Source of the DNA: Stagonosporopsis chrysanthemi | Lineage: Eukaryota > Ascomycota > Dothideomycetes > Pleosporales > Didymellaceae | NCBI GenBank assembly: GCA_022560025.1 | Contig: JAFISE010000303.1 | Location: 1 to 26,340, forward strand | Direction of reading: 5' to 3' | Length of the DNA stretch: 26,340 bases | In this document: in pieces, positions 1 through 9,631 of the stretch | Numbering within the stretch: position 1 is the first letter of the stretch | How the letters are laid out: every line of letters starts with the position of its first letter | The notes under the pieces: model-generated | Database searches by the model: none | What the model was told of the DNA's origin: nothing | The model's input: only the letters and a program-made list of their open reading frames with translations | Translations under genes and position numbers: made by a program

Positions 1-399
1 TATTTCCTTTGTATATAATGACATCTCGTCTGATCTATAGTAAAGGTACTGATCAATCAATTCGATCACTGGAGTAGAGTCCCACAAGCTCGATAACAGA
101 AGCTATTATACAAACTAAGAAAGCTGCTACAGCTTACGCTAGAAGAAGCTTAAATTATCTAGAGTTATGCAGGCTAATAGGCAATTAATTAACTACTAAA
201 GAGTATAAACAGAGTTTAGCTTATAGATAGTAATCTAGCACTAAAGTAGAAAGACTATAAGACTTGTATATAGTTAAAATTAACTAAGCTAGTTAGCTAA
301 AGGCTGCTACACAAGCTAGCAACTTAACTGTTTAAGTATATTAGTATTAACTTAGTGCAGCTGTTAAAGCAAGGCAAGCAATACTATAATAGCAACTAA

Positions 400-1030
400 T
401 ACCTGTTCTATATAGTTAACTAGAATACGAAGTAGTATAAAAGAAGCTGCATGCTAGATAAGATAAAAGCAATGCTAACACAAGTCTTTAAACAACTACT
501 AGCTAAGATTAAGTACTAGTTTAGAAGCTAGGTTATTATTATAAGACTTAATATAGAGACTAGATACGTTAAGCTGCTTAAAATATATAGAGACCTTAGC
601 ATTGCTATTAAGCTAAGAGTAATAAAAGCTTAGAATAGAGCAATTAAGCATGTAGGAAAGGCAATTGTTATTTAAAGCAGAGCTATCTAACTGCACGCTA
701 GTCTGCTTAAAGAGTATACTAATAAGTATATTATATTAGCAATATACCTGCTTAATTATATACTAGTTAAAGTAATTAACTAGAAATACCTATACACTAA
801 GGTTAAGAGAGTTAAGCTATTAGTTGCTTACTTTAAAGTAATTAGAGCAAGAGCCTACATACTTAATAAGAAGCTGCTACGCAGAGCTAAGCTTAAATCT
901 TAAGCTCTTATTAGCTACTTAGTAGGCTTTAACTTAACTAATATTTTCTAAGTATAGTTGCTAATAATAGGACAAGTTATATAAACTTAAGATATTGTCT
1001 TTACTTAAAGCAAGCTCTATAGCAACTAAG
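400..1030 (+). pseudogene. copia integrase remnant
   Basis: Translated through stops, about 540-740 resembles the end of the retroviral-type integrase core and the link into the YLLNR-type segment; YLLNY is readable near 750. About 840-1010 gives the C-terminal part, including RAYILNKK, RRAKL and ALISYLVGF, which match the conserved copia motif around RAY, K(L/I)..R.KLEPRA and IGYLVGYDS. The codon frame is 1 modulo 3. Many TAA/TAG codons interrupt it. Assignment rests on motif recognition; the catalytic acidic residues cannot be assigned with certainty because the 5' half is too eroded. Confidence 0.75.
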
Positions 1031-1599
1031 GCTAGTATACAGAAGAGGGCTATATTTAAAAAGTTGTAAAAGTGCTAGATATTAAAAAGACACTTAATTA
1101 CAGTAATATATTAATAGAACAGCTATCTTCTTAGAAAACAAAAAAGAAGAGATTAGAGATACAAGTTATATTTAACTGCAGCTAGATAGCTAGCAAGGCT
1201 GTACTTAGTAGAAGAATACTACAGCGCTTATAACTCTAGAAGTAACACTAGAGTTGCCTAAGCTGCCTAAGCTAATTAAGCTTACAGGCAAGTTACTTAT
1301 TAATTAAGTAATAGACAATACTAGCTAGGGGTACAGATATACTCTAGCTTTAGAAAGAGAAAAGCTAGATTAAATGTCTAACAACGCTATATAACAAGAA
1401 AAGATTAGCAGCTAGGTATTAGAGTAGTTTATTGTAACAAGCAAGCAGAGTTGCAAGCTAGCTAAGTTTAGCACGTACATAGCAATATTTGCAGCTTATA
1501 TCAACCCTACAGTATTAAAGAAGCTGCTTAGCAAAGTACTAAAGATTTAACTTTATTATAACTAGCTACTAGCTAAGCTAAAGAGATAGAAGGACCTAG

Positions 1600-2450
1600 A
1601 TTAATATCTATTTAGAGCAGAATTTAGAAAGGCAAGCTATAAAGAAGTTAATAGCTTTATCTAGAAGAGCTGCTTTAGACAAGTAGTAAGAGTATCTAAA
1701 GTAGTAGATACTAAGATACTACTACTTATATAGGTATTTATATATAAGTTTAATAAAAATAGATACCTTTATAAGTTTAAAGCAAGACTAGTAGTAAAAA
1801 GAGACCTATAGTATAATTACAGCAATATATATATAGTAATACTAGCTGTAAAGATATTTTAATACTTAATTATCTTAGTAGCTGCTTTTAATCTTAAGCT
1901 GTACTAGTATAATATTCTAAACACTCTTCTTAACACTAAACTTAATTAAACTATATATATATAATGTCTAGAAGAATATAATAATAAGCTTAGCTAATTA
2001 CTTAAGCTTAAGCAAGCTCTATACAGACTTTAAGATACACTGCAACTATAGTATAAGTACTTTACTGCTATACTTAAGAAGCTAGGCCTTAAGCAGGTGC
2101 TAGAAGTGCTTTACTTATTTAGCAACAACTAATTAATTATCTTCTTCTTTATAGACAATATAGTTATAGCTATAGCTTCTAAGAACAAGGACATCTACTA
2201 TTAATTTAATTAACAGCTGCAAGATGTATATAATATATAATTTCTAAGAAAGCTAAAATAGTTCCTTAGTATACATATAATCTAAAATTAAAGCTAGAAG
2301 AAGATCTAGCTAATACAAGACAGCTTTATTAACAAAGTAGTAGTAAAATATAATATTGCTTATATAAGCAAATACCTAGCTATACTGCTAGTAGATAGAA
2401 ATATTAGCCTAAGTAAAGAAGAGCTAAATAAACAGTAAACAAAGCTATAT
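1600..2450 (+). pseudogene. copia reverse transcriptase remnant
   Basis: In the frame with codons starting at multiples of 3, residues corresponding to YKFNKNRYLYKFKARLVVK (about 1743-1800) match the copia YK.K...DG.....KARLV.RG block. LLKLKQALYRL (about 1998-2030) matches the LKKALYGLKQ..R.WY block. LIIFFFIDNIVIA (about 2135-2170) matches the YVDD catalytic block with the second Asp changed to Asn (IDN). A G-to-A change there is consistent with RIP on the opposite strand. Multiple stops interrupt the frame. Confidence 0.85.
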
Positions 2451-2659
2451 TAAAAGTTAGTTAGCTTACTAGCTTATATTATAATATATACTTAACTAGA
2501 TATTATATAAGCTTACTTAGAATTATTATAATATCTATAGAACCTAGGTTAAAAGTATATTAGCACAGTATACTATGCCTAGGAGTACTTAATTAGCTAG
2601 AAGTGTTTAGCAATTAGTACTTATAGAGATTAGAGCAGCTGTATAATATATATAAGCTT

Positions 2660-3170
2660 AAGCCTAGAGTGTACTAAAGCAGAGCTTCTGTTTTATAGTA
2701 CTTCTAATACTACCTTTGCTAATAACCTGCTAACACAGTACAGCTCTTAAAGATATCTCTTTATACTGTGCAGTATACCTATTAACTAGAAGACAATACT
2801 CTAATATTTTGTTACAAAATTAACTACTAAGGCAGAGCTGCTAGCTCTGTTAACAACAGCTAGCAAGCTATAGGCATAGAATTAACTATTTAAGCACGTT
2901 AAGCTTAACCTAGAGATAGTATTAACTATCTACTATAACAACTTACAGACTGTAAGAGTTATTACTAAGTATAAGGACAAGCTGTTTATACATTTATACT
3001 ATATAAACGTCTACTAATATTAGCTAAGGCAAGAAGTAGTAGCTAGATAAATATTAGTATAATAAAAGCTTACTAATCTTATGCTAGCTAATAGACTAAC
3101 TAAGATTCTTGTGCACTAGAGGTATGCTAAGTTTGTTTAACAGCTTAAATTAAGAGACGTTAAAGACTGC
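2660..3170 (+). pseudogene. copia RNase H remnant and end of pol
   Basis: In the same frame as the reverse transcriptase, the translation includes ASDTSFANNLLTQYSS (about 2695-2745), KLTTKAELLALLTTA (about 2817-2861) and NLMLANRLTKILV (about 3075-3113). These correspond to the copia RNase H motifs D..(F/Y)A.D..T..S..G(Y/F), STTEAEL.AL and QMPADGLTK. Conservation of this order and of the frame over more than 1.4 kb shows decay mainly by point mutation rather than by indels. Confidence 0.85.
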
Positions 3171-3316
3171 CTGTTAGAGGCAGAAGCTAAGGATAGTCCT
3201 AAGCTAGCAAGCTTAACTTACTAGTACTAGGATAATATAGGTATAATACAGAATATTAATTAAATAGGAAGATTAGTAAGGAAGATTAGCTTTAGTTAAC
3301 ACTGCAGCTAAGGGAG

Positions 3317-3432
3317 TGTGTAACTACATAGTATAGATCACATAATATTCTATTGTAGCAGGCACTGCCTAGTGTAGGCAAGTGCACTTACTTCTGAGCT
3401 AAAGGCTCCTGTAGACAAACATCATAACATCA
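3317..3432 (+). repeat. candidate 3' LTR of the copia element
   Basis: A short purine run (AAGGGAG, 3310-3316) like a polypurine tract follows the end of pol, and the sequence then begins TGTGTAACT, as many LTRs begin with TG. The end is uncertain. GC content recovers over 3340-3430, and the 3432 boundary is only a guess at a terminal CA-type end. It holds an imperfect hairpin at 3362-3385. Without the 5' LTR, which is outside the window, neither the LTR ends nor a target-site duplication can be confirmed. Confidence 0.4.
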
Positions 3433-3558
3433 CAACACAAGAACAGATAGCAATACAAGCGTTGACCTGCAGCACCCACTTGACACTGCTCACGCAGTTA
3501 CAGTAAATGATAACATCAGCGTTGGTGTTCAAGAGATGAAATCTAATACTCTGGCGCC

Positions 3559-4110
3559 TCAGTTCCCTTGAATACCCAAGTGATCGTTAATCGAGGAGTT
3601 TGATAGACTTGGCATCTTACAGACAGCCATTGATGTCATCTCGGAACGGAGTGTGCGATCTTGGGGTACAGGGTATCGCACGTCATGTGAAATATCGCAG
3701 TAGATGGGACTGAACGTTAGCGAGCTTTCTCTGCTTACTACGGTGGAGTAGAACTCAAATCGCCCTACTATAGCTTGGACTATGGATGATCCAGGTGTGG
3801 TAGTTTTTGTTGATGTGTTTGCCGGAAGATGGGATTTCACACAACTCGACGCCACTGCAGTCCTCGGAAGTGGTGTTAATTGTACTCGGTTAATTGTAGT
3901 GCGGTATTTCTTACCTTTTTTCATACCGTGTGAACTACTCTGCATTAATGCTTGGATAAGATACACACCGACAAATGGTGCTGAAGGTACGCGTGGTTCG
4001 CCACTAGTTGCAAAGCAGTGACTTAGCGAGAATAGCGAGAATAGTGAAGGAAGAGCGAGAATTTTAATAGCTGAAAGGTGAGACCAGCACTGATTTCTAT
4101 CTGATAGCAA
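3559..4110 (-). CDS. possible small secreted protein, 183 aa
   Basis: This is a single open frame with no recognised family. The N-terminus has a 16-residue n-region followed by a hydrophobic core, ILALPSLFSLFSLSHCFA, with a plausible signal-peptidase site after CFA near residue 34. The mature part would be about 149 residues, rich in Ser and Thr, with three Cys (near residues 91, 138 and 163), one KKGKK basic patch and no second membrane segment. It lies between a RIP-damaged retroelement and another secreted-protein gene on the same strand, about 150 bp downstream of it. That setting is common for lineage-specific secreted proteins of plant-associated fungi, but this is inference. It could also be a chance frame: no intron or homologue supports it. 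Confidence 0.4.
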   Translation of the reverse strand: MLSDRNQCWSHLSAIKILALPSLFSLFSLSHCFATSGEPRVPSAPFVGVYLIQALMQSSSHGMKKGKKYRTTINRVQLTPLPRTAVASSCVKSHLPANTSTKTTTPGSSIVQAIVGRFEFYSTVVSRESSLTFSPIYCDISHDVRYPVPQDRTLRSEMTSMAVCKMPSLSNSSINDHLGIQGN

Positions 4111-4260
4111 ACTATACTGTTGCTTACGCCGGCGAAACTACCTGTAGTATTCTTGTCACTTCGTTGCATTTACTGCTCAAAGGCTAGTCTTGATAAGCCT
4201 AAGATACCACCACCTATCTTATCTCAAGAAGTGTGTCCTATTCCCAGCTCATAACTCAAC

Positions 4261-6245
4261 TTAAACCGCCTTGGGCATCTTAATCTTCATCGCCGCCACC
4301 TTGAAGTCAGCCACAATCTTTTTATCCTTCTCTAGCCCATCAATCACATCCCTCAGCTCCACACTCCTCAACAGCCATTTCTCTCTCTTTTTCAACCTGA
4401 CCACTTTCTCCTTGTCTAGTTCCACCTTTCTAGCGTCTCGGCGCGCCTCGAACGCTAGTAAACGATCACTGCTCGTGGCTTTTGTCTGGTCCTCCAGCTT
4501 CTTTACTTCCTTCGCGAGTATGTCCCTGGTCTTCTGCAAATCCGCCTTCTTCTTTAAGTCCTTCTCCTTCACGAGCTGTTTCTCGAGGACGCTGAGCTTG
4601 TCGCCTTTCTTCAAAAATGTTTTTTTGAGCTTGTTGTACTCGTCACGTGCGGCTTTTAGGGCGTTCTCTTTAGCTTCGACGTCTTTTTTTTGCTGTTTCC
4701 ACTACGGCTTGCGCTTTCACAACCTCCTTGTCAATTCTGTCCGATTCGGCCTTCGCCTTGTCAGCGTGTTTCTGAGCGTCTTTTCCTTCTTCTTTCGTGA
4801 TAAGGTCTTTTTCTGCTGCGGACGGCTTGGTGATCATAGCAACGATCTGGTCTTCGGTGTCTTTGACAATACGGTCGCTGAACCACTCCTTCGCCTTTTT
4901 CTCTACTGCAGTGAAGTGCGAAGTCGTAAAACTTATCCACTCTTTTGTAAGATCTACTTTCTGTTTTGTAAGAGGCTCAATATTAGAGAGTTCGGTGCCG
5001 ACGTTCTTGATAGATGCCTGGAGGCGCGATGTTACTTCGGGGTTGTTCAGGTATTCGAAGACAGCGAGAGTCTAGGAGCATGTCAGTACTTAGGAAGTTG
5101 CGCATGTGGCTCGGCTTACACTTCTGAGCCCACTCAAATATACATTTGAATCCGTCGCTCTTTTCAGGGCATCTTTTACAGCATCTTTGTACCTTTTTAT
5201 CCCCATTGGGTTGGCCTTGTTCCAGATTCGTGCCTTGTAGCCGTTGATCTCTTCCTCGCACAAGACAAAGTCTTCGCGATTATTATTCGAGCCGAGGGCT
5301 TCAAAGACAAGGTTGTTAAGTGTGACTTGGTCTCCCATGATAATTGGTGGTTTGTTCGGCCTGTTGGCTACCTCCGTAGGATCGAGATCCTTATTCCACC
5401 AGTCCGCGAAAAAAGGCTTCTTCTTTGCGTCGTTTCCGATAACCGAGTTCAAGAACATCATAATAGTTTGGAGCTGATCTCATCAGTCTAGGGAGCTGTT
5501 TGATGGCTCGGGAACGATAACCATACCTCAATAATGTGCTCTGTAACATAGCTGTCATAGTTAGCAGGCTTCTTCCCCAGATTCTTTACCTTGTAGTCTT
5601 TCACGTCGTTGGAGTTGAAACCAAATACGTTCTCCTTCACATTTACACCCTTTGGCGGCGTGAACAAATCGGGAGCTCCGGGGTAATCTAAGTTTTTGAT
5701 CGATATCCCCGCATTCTGGACTTTGTATGTGCGTACGTCCCTACGAGCAAGGGCGGGGCCTTGAGTTGGCAGTGTCTCAGTGTGCTGCGTGATGGTCATG
5801 CCCCGGGCAACGATCTCGGCATTCTCCTTCTCAATGAGTGATTCATCGCAGTCCACAAACAAACCGCACGTATCGATCGCAGTTGTCACATACGGAACCT
5901 TAGTGTGAGGCCATGGTACTGGTTTACCAGGAGCTGGAGTAGGCTTAGGGGTGTTGACGGGTGGCTGTGGGACAGGCTTAGGGGGAGTGACAGGCGGCTT
6001 CACGGGTGGCTTTGCCGGAGCTGGTTTTGGCTTGGGTGGTGGAGCATGATTCAGGATATCGCCTGGGATGTGGCATTCTGCGGACCAGCCGTCTCCCTTG
6101 ACAAGGGCTCCGCTGCTGAAGTTGCGTAAGTCATGGTTACAGGGCTTCGTTAGTACGACTACACGTACTTGGATAGGGGGATAGTGAGCGCATGTGCAAA
6201 GACATTGCACATACCCCATAGATACAAGAGATTGATTGCATACAT
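4261..6245 (-). pseudogene. secreted proline-rich coiled-coil protein with GH18-chitinase-type C-terminal domain, frameshifted
   Basis: Model on the minus strand: exons 6245-6169, 6115-5527, 5473-5144 and 5071-4261. The introns are 53, 53 and 72 nt, all GT-AG, and phases join exactly. The start is preceded by an in-frame TAA and opens a signal peptide (hydrophobic core INLLYLWGMCNVFAHA, likely cut after AHA near residue 19). Residues about 50-95 are a Pro/Lys linker. Residues about 210-400 carry YVTEHIIELQTI (about 215-226), FEALGSN (279-285), EEINGYKARI and VFEYLNNPEV. I recognise these as the domain that closes large killer-toxin-like fungal GH18 chitinases. The catalytic barrel (DGxDxDxE), LysM and Hce2 parts are absent. 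The rest is a highly charged coiled coil. Exon 4 is 811 nt, one over a multiple of three. A T8 run at 4684-4691 shifts the frame and stops it at 4670-4672 (465 aa); the other frame continues to 4261 (about 602 aa in all). Either a sequencing/assembly error or a real disabling change is possible. Function unknown; cell-wall association is plausible. Confidence 0.75.
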
Positions 6246-7154
6246 CTCTTAGACAGCAGGCTATTCAGGTAATGTCTTGCTGCTCTTGTGATTTGGAACG
6301 AATGTCGGTTTCCAGCGACTCAAGACAATGATATCGATAAAGTGAGGCGAAGAAACGAAAAGAGCGTGTAATTTTGGTAGCTATTGGGAACAAGGGAGGT
6401 ACCCTCATATACACCCAGCCCGCCATTCTTCCACGGCCAAGGTCCGGCGAGTCCAAGTGTCTGGGACCAGGACAAGAGATCAAGGATCTATGCATGCTGT
6501 TCGAGCGGAAGTAAAGGTGGACACCGTGTGCGAGATCAAGTACGGGGACCCCATGTCGGTGATGGGACTGAGACCAGCATCGTACGTATCCACTGGTCAA
6601 GGAGATAGAGAGAAGTATTGTAATCAAAGTAAACGGAACTCTGGTGCTTCAGGTGTTTCTGGTGCCGTACATCTATGCAAACGCCAAGATCGAAGCTCAT
6701 ACGGAGGCAATTACCAAACTGAAATTTTGGATATCTGAAGAACATTTGATCTATGAGTCATTCGTCCCGAGGAAGATTTCAAGCATTAGAGCAGCCGCTG
6801 AGTAGTATCAGCGCGTTGAAGATGTATCACTCGGGGATGGACGATGTTGGCAGTTCGGTGATCGCGCCGCCACGCAGTCCTTCTCGAAGCCCGGAACCCA
6901 TTTCTCAACTCTTTCAGTCCCGAAGTCCACATTATCCGAAGCAATCCTTGACGTGATTCAGGTAACACCATCAAACTAAGCCGTTGCGTTCCGCCTCACG
7001 TCCCTTTTACTGCTCGACGTGACCCACAGCTGTAGGCGCCCGCCTCTCGATCCAGCCTAGTGTGCGGCGCAGTACATCCAGCCTCATGCTATAAAGCTCT
7101 CTATGCCTAAGCGTACTGAGCACAATTATCTCCTCATCCGTATCTCCCACCAAG
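6246..7154. other. intergenic, with one coding-like stretch
   Basis: This lies between two divergently transcribed genes, so it should hold both promoters. No convincing gene is seen. One + strand frame is open from 6572 to the TAG at 6803-6805. Its composition looks protein-like (KVNGTLVLQVFLVPYIYANA followed by a charged stretch), but it has no start codon and I could not find a splice partner upstream. It may be an exon relic. Other short frames here look like chance. Confidence 0.4.
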
Positions 7155-7733
7155 ATGGACGATTTATGGCAAGTGCGAGAAGCCCTTGAGCGCACCCCGA
7201 ACCTGAAATGGGGCCTCGTCATCTACCGCTGCACGTACGACGACGACGATGCATGGACACGCTTCATGACACACCTAAACACGCGAGTGCGGCTAAATCT
7301 GCAAGAAGACGGTGCAGAAGAGCTCTTCGATCGTATTGACTGGGACGTGCAGGACGATCGAGAGCTCCTGGATGGCGCGGGGCCGTTCACGGTTCGCAAG
7401 TAAGCCATAAAAGCGGGACATTGATGAGTGTTTATTGATACGGACAGACAATTCAAGCGATGGGTGGAAGAGTGTGATGAGGCAGACGATTGTCTCGGTA
7501 CGCCGCGGTTTATGGCGTGTGCCATGGTGTCCAAGGGAACTCTTCAGAGCGTATTGGATGGGCCGCCTGCGGAGGAGTATGATAGCGATGGTTCGGGATT
7601 CATCTGGCTTGTTTCAATCGAAGAGGATGAGGAACAGGCTGTGGGGTTATCCTACATGATACCCAGGATCTACACTCTGTTGGGGGGGCCGGGGTGGGAG
7701 AACTTTGCTACAGATGATGTTGCTATACCTTGA
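7155..7733 (+). CDS. fungal hypothetical protein, 176 aa, two exons
   Basis: The exons are 7155-7399 and 7448-7733. The 48-nt intron starts GTAAGC, ends GACAG and splits a Lys codon. The ATG sits in a good context (CCAAGATGG). The protein is acidic, rich in Asp, Glu and Trp. It starts with a WGLVIYRCTYDDDDAWTRF block, followed by a middle acidic section (FDRIDWDVQDDREL), then FKRWVEECDEADD, and ends near PRIYTLLGGPGWENFATDD. I recognise this pattern (VIYRCTYGDD...W, then a D/E-rich middle and a final W) as a widespread, multicopy ascomycete family of unknown function, often lineage-expanded. There is no signal peptide or membrane segment, so it is probably cytosolic. Codon use and splicing look intact. 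Confidence 0.7.
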
Positions 7734-7936
7734 AGTCTGTTGTGGTCAGGCACTCCGAACCCCACCCAACGGACGCCATGGGAAGAAGATAACGGAACTC
7801 TGATGGAAAGTACCCTGTGAGACCACAATCAAATGTTTAAATTCCAAAGGATGATCGTCAAGTGTACGCTTGTCGATAATGCTCTTGCCTATTTCTAGTT
7901 ACAAGCCGGTATCGAACAAGACCGTGCACTCTATAG
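7734..7936. other. short spacer between the 176-aa gene and the HET-like fragment
   Basis: About 200 bp with no start codon leading into the downstream frame. A stop (TAG, 7934-7936) closes the HET-like frame on its left side. No N-terminal HET motif is visible here, so the fragment to the right has lost its 5' part or it lies elsewhere. Confidence 0.4.
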
Positions 7937-8623
7937 GAGGTGACTCTAGCCGCCGAAGTGTTCGTTATTATCATAGATCAGCTGTGGCAGTATGACGAAG
8001 TGGTTCGCGTATTTTGTATATTGTCCGACATGGCCGAGATCGCCGACGAGGCACCAATATCTCATCTGGCCTCAGTACTCGTGCTGCCTGAGTCGGAGCC
8101 TCTACGAAGAAAGACACGAGCGATAAAAGATCTCCGCGAACACTCACTACTATTGCAGTGGGGTGGCTGGACGACGGCTCTCACATTGAACATAGACGCC
8201 GATTGTGGCGTACAGCTAGACAGGGTTTACGGGGTAATGGGCGTTCTTGACTAAAAGCATCGAGTGTACCCAGACTACACAATCTCGCCCAATCAGTTGC
8301 TCAACCTCATCATCGAAAAGCAGTTCAAACTGATGCATGGTATTGATTTGCAGGATGCATATTTACGTATAGGCTTGTTAATTACAACTTGGCCTTTCTC
8401 TACTGGTTTCGAGCCGGTCACTGAGCTGACGCCCGGTTCCATGCCTGACTACAACACCGCATCTGTGGAGGAGAGGAGAGTTGTAAAGGACGTTGTGATT
8501 CTCACTCTCAAGAAGTTGGGTATCCTGCATACGACCGGAGTTTCAGCCGAAGAACAATTCAAGAGATTGTTGAGAGACGATGTGGATGATACTAGATCAA
8601 ACAGCCAAGAGGGATACATATAG
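7937..8623 (+). pseudogene. heterokaryon-incompatibility (HET)-like protein fragment with in-frame stop
   Basis: One frame runs from just after a stop at 7934-7936 to the TAG at 8621-8623, broken by a single TAA at 8252-8254. No ATG opens the first part. Before the stop the text ends CGVQLDRVYGVMGVLD, and just after it reads YPDYTISPNQLLNLIIEKQ. In HET-domain proteins the NACHT-less C-terminal half usually carries D.RD(R/K)(V/I)(Y/F)(G/A)(L/V)(L/M)G followed within 20-30 residues by (I/V).PDY, which this matches closely. The N-terminal HET domain proper is missing. I tried splicing around the TAA: a GTAATG donor with a CCCAG acceptor would be only 40 nt and does not keep the frame. A degenerate allele or relic is the best reading. 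Confidence 0.5.
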
Positions 8624-9631
8624 GGATAGATGCCGGATCCCTTGGCAAGTGGAGACATAGCATCTCGACTTCTCCAGGCTCACACCTCGATGCACACCCA
8701 CACGTCCCACCTATCGAATGCCGCCATTACGCTAAACCAATACGCTGCAAAGACAACCCAGAGTACAGGCTACGGCTCTTGTTTGGCACCGACGAATTCT
8801 GTACGCGCTTCTAATGCTTCTTGATCTCCCAGATATGCCACAGCGCCGGCACTAGCCAGCCACGATTTCCGCTCGGCCAGGTCAGCCATGGGTGTCAACC
8901 TCTACCCAACCACCCAACATGCCACGGTTACAGCTCTAGACATTTACACCATCCACTTACCATACCAGGCCGACGACGGCCAACCTCCACCTCGATCTCC
9001 TCGACCATAAAAGGCGTAGCAAGTCGTGCATTCCTCGCAACGCTTCTTTAGACCTCAGCCCAGGACCCTGCGTCATTGACCTGAATTCAGACCGGCTGCT
9101 CTGAAAGGTCCTTGTGGAAACGGGGGAATGCATTTTCTTGAAGCAGTGTGCACAAGCAGCGAAGCATGGGAGGTTCTCTATCTTGAAGGCCTTGGATTGA
9201 CAACAAAGAGGCTTCGTTCAACACTGTTTTAAGCGGTCAGGAGCCGCACGTCGCGCTGCCCACTGGAATTGACTATATCGGACTGGTAAAGATGTCACCG
9301 GAGCTTAGCTTGTTCAGGTATCGTACGGAAGAAGGAACCGCGTTCTTGCCGGGGAGGGGCGGGTGACGCTGCTGTGAGGGGATTTTGGTACAGGTACAGG
9401 TGACATGCGAAACAGTAACCATTTGTCGTGGTGCAATTGTGTCTACAAGCTGAGGAGCAGGTTATGTATTGGATTAGCAGTTCAAAGTCATCTTATGGAT
9501 AGGTTGTGATTCAGACGGTAGACGGTTGTCGTTCAGCCCTGCAACGGCCCGCGGGCACGGACCATCTTGAATTCAACATCGAGCTCTCACTAAACCATCT
9601 CAACTTTCTAACCGTCCACACAACACCACCA
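8624..9631. other. intergenic, no supported gene; PPR gene promoter at right end
   Basis: Two short + strand frames (about 64 and 76 codons) between 8630 and 9051 have low-complexity, His/Ser/Pro-rich translations and no splice logic, and are taken as chance. From 9052 to 9505 I see no frame of note. The right end is the 5' leader of the next gene. A frame continues upstream of its ATG but only from a GTG codon at 9506, so it is not used. Confidence 0.5.

Larger units (their letters stand above)
1..3316 (+). mobile_element. RIP-degraded Ty1/copia retrotransposon, partial
   Basis: This is the 3' part of a copia-type element on the + strand; its 5' end lies outside the window. Translation through the stops gives pieces in copia order: integrase (about 400-1030), reverse transcriptase (about 1600-2450) and RNase H (about 2660-3170). 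The sequence is strongly AT-rich. Remaining C and G sit largely in CT/AG contexts, TA and TAG are everywhere, and most stops are TAA or TAG. This is the expected result of CpA-to-TpA change (RIP), inferred from composition. Reverse transcriptase and RNase H stay in one frame (codon starts at multiples of 3), while integrase is in another frame, so at least one indel lies between about 1020 and 1730. No open frame of useful length survives, so the copy is dead. Confidence 0.9.

Noticed and set aside
1..3316. CRISPR-like or tandem-repeat array suggested by repeated AGCT/CTAG words
   Set aside because: There is no regular period or spacer structure. The words result from RIP leaving C only before T and G only after A, and retroelement domains read through the region.
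4271..5149. 292-codon + strand frame rich in Phe and Ser
   Set aside because: It is the antisense of a Lys/Glu/Ala-rich coiled-coil exon; Phe/Ser/Leu bias is the expected mirror. The minus-strand model has splice sites and family motifs.
8215..8275. Intron that would remove the TAA in the HET-like fragment
   Set aside because: The GTAATG-CCCAG pair is 40 nt and shifts the frame; another donor (GTTTAC) also fails to keep it.
9506..9631. Upstream extension of the PPR frame to 9506
   Set aside because: It opens with GTG, not ATG, and the translation before residue 43 is not presequence-like. The ATG at 9632 starts a typical mitochondrial N-terminus.
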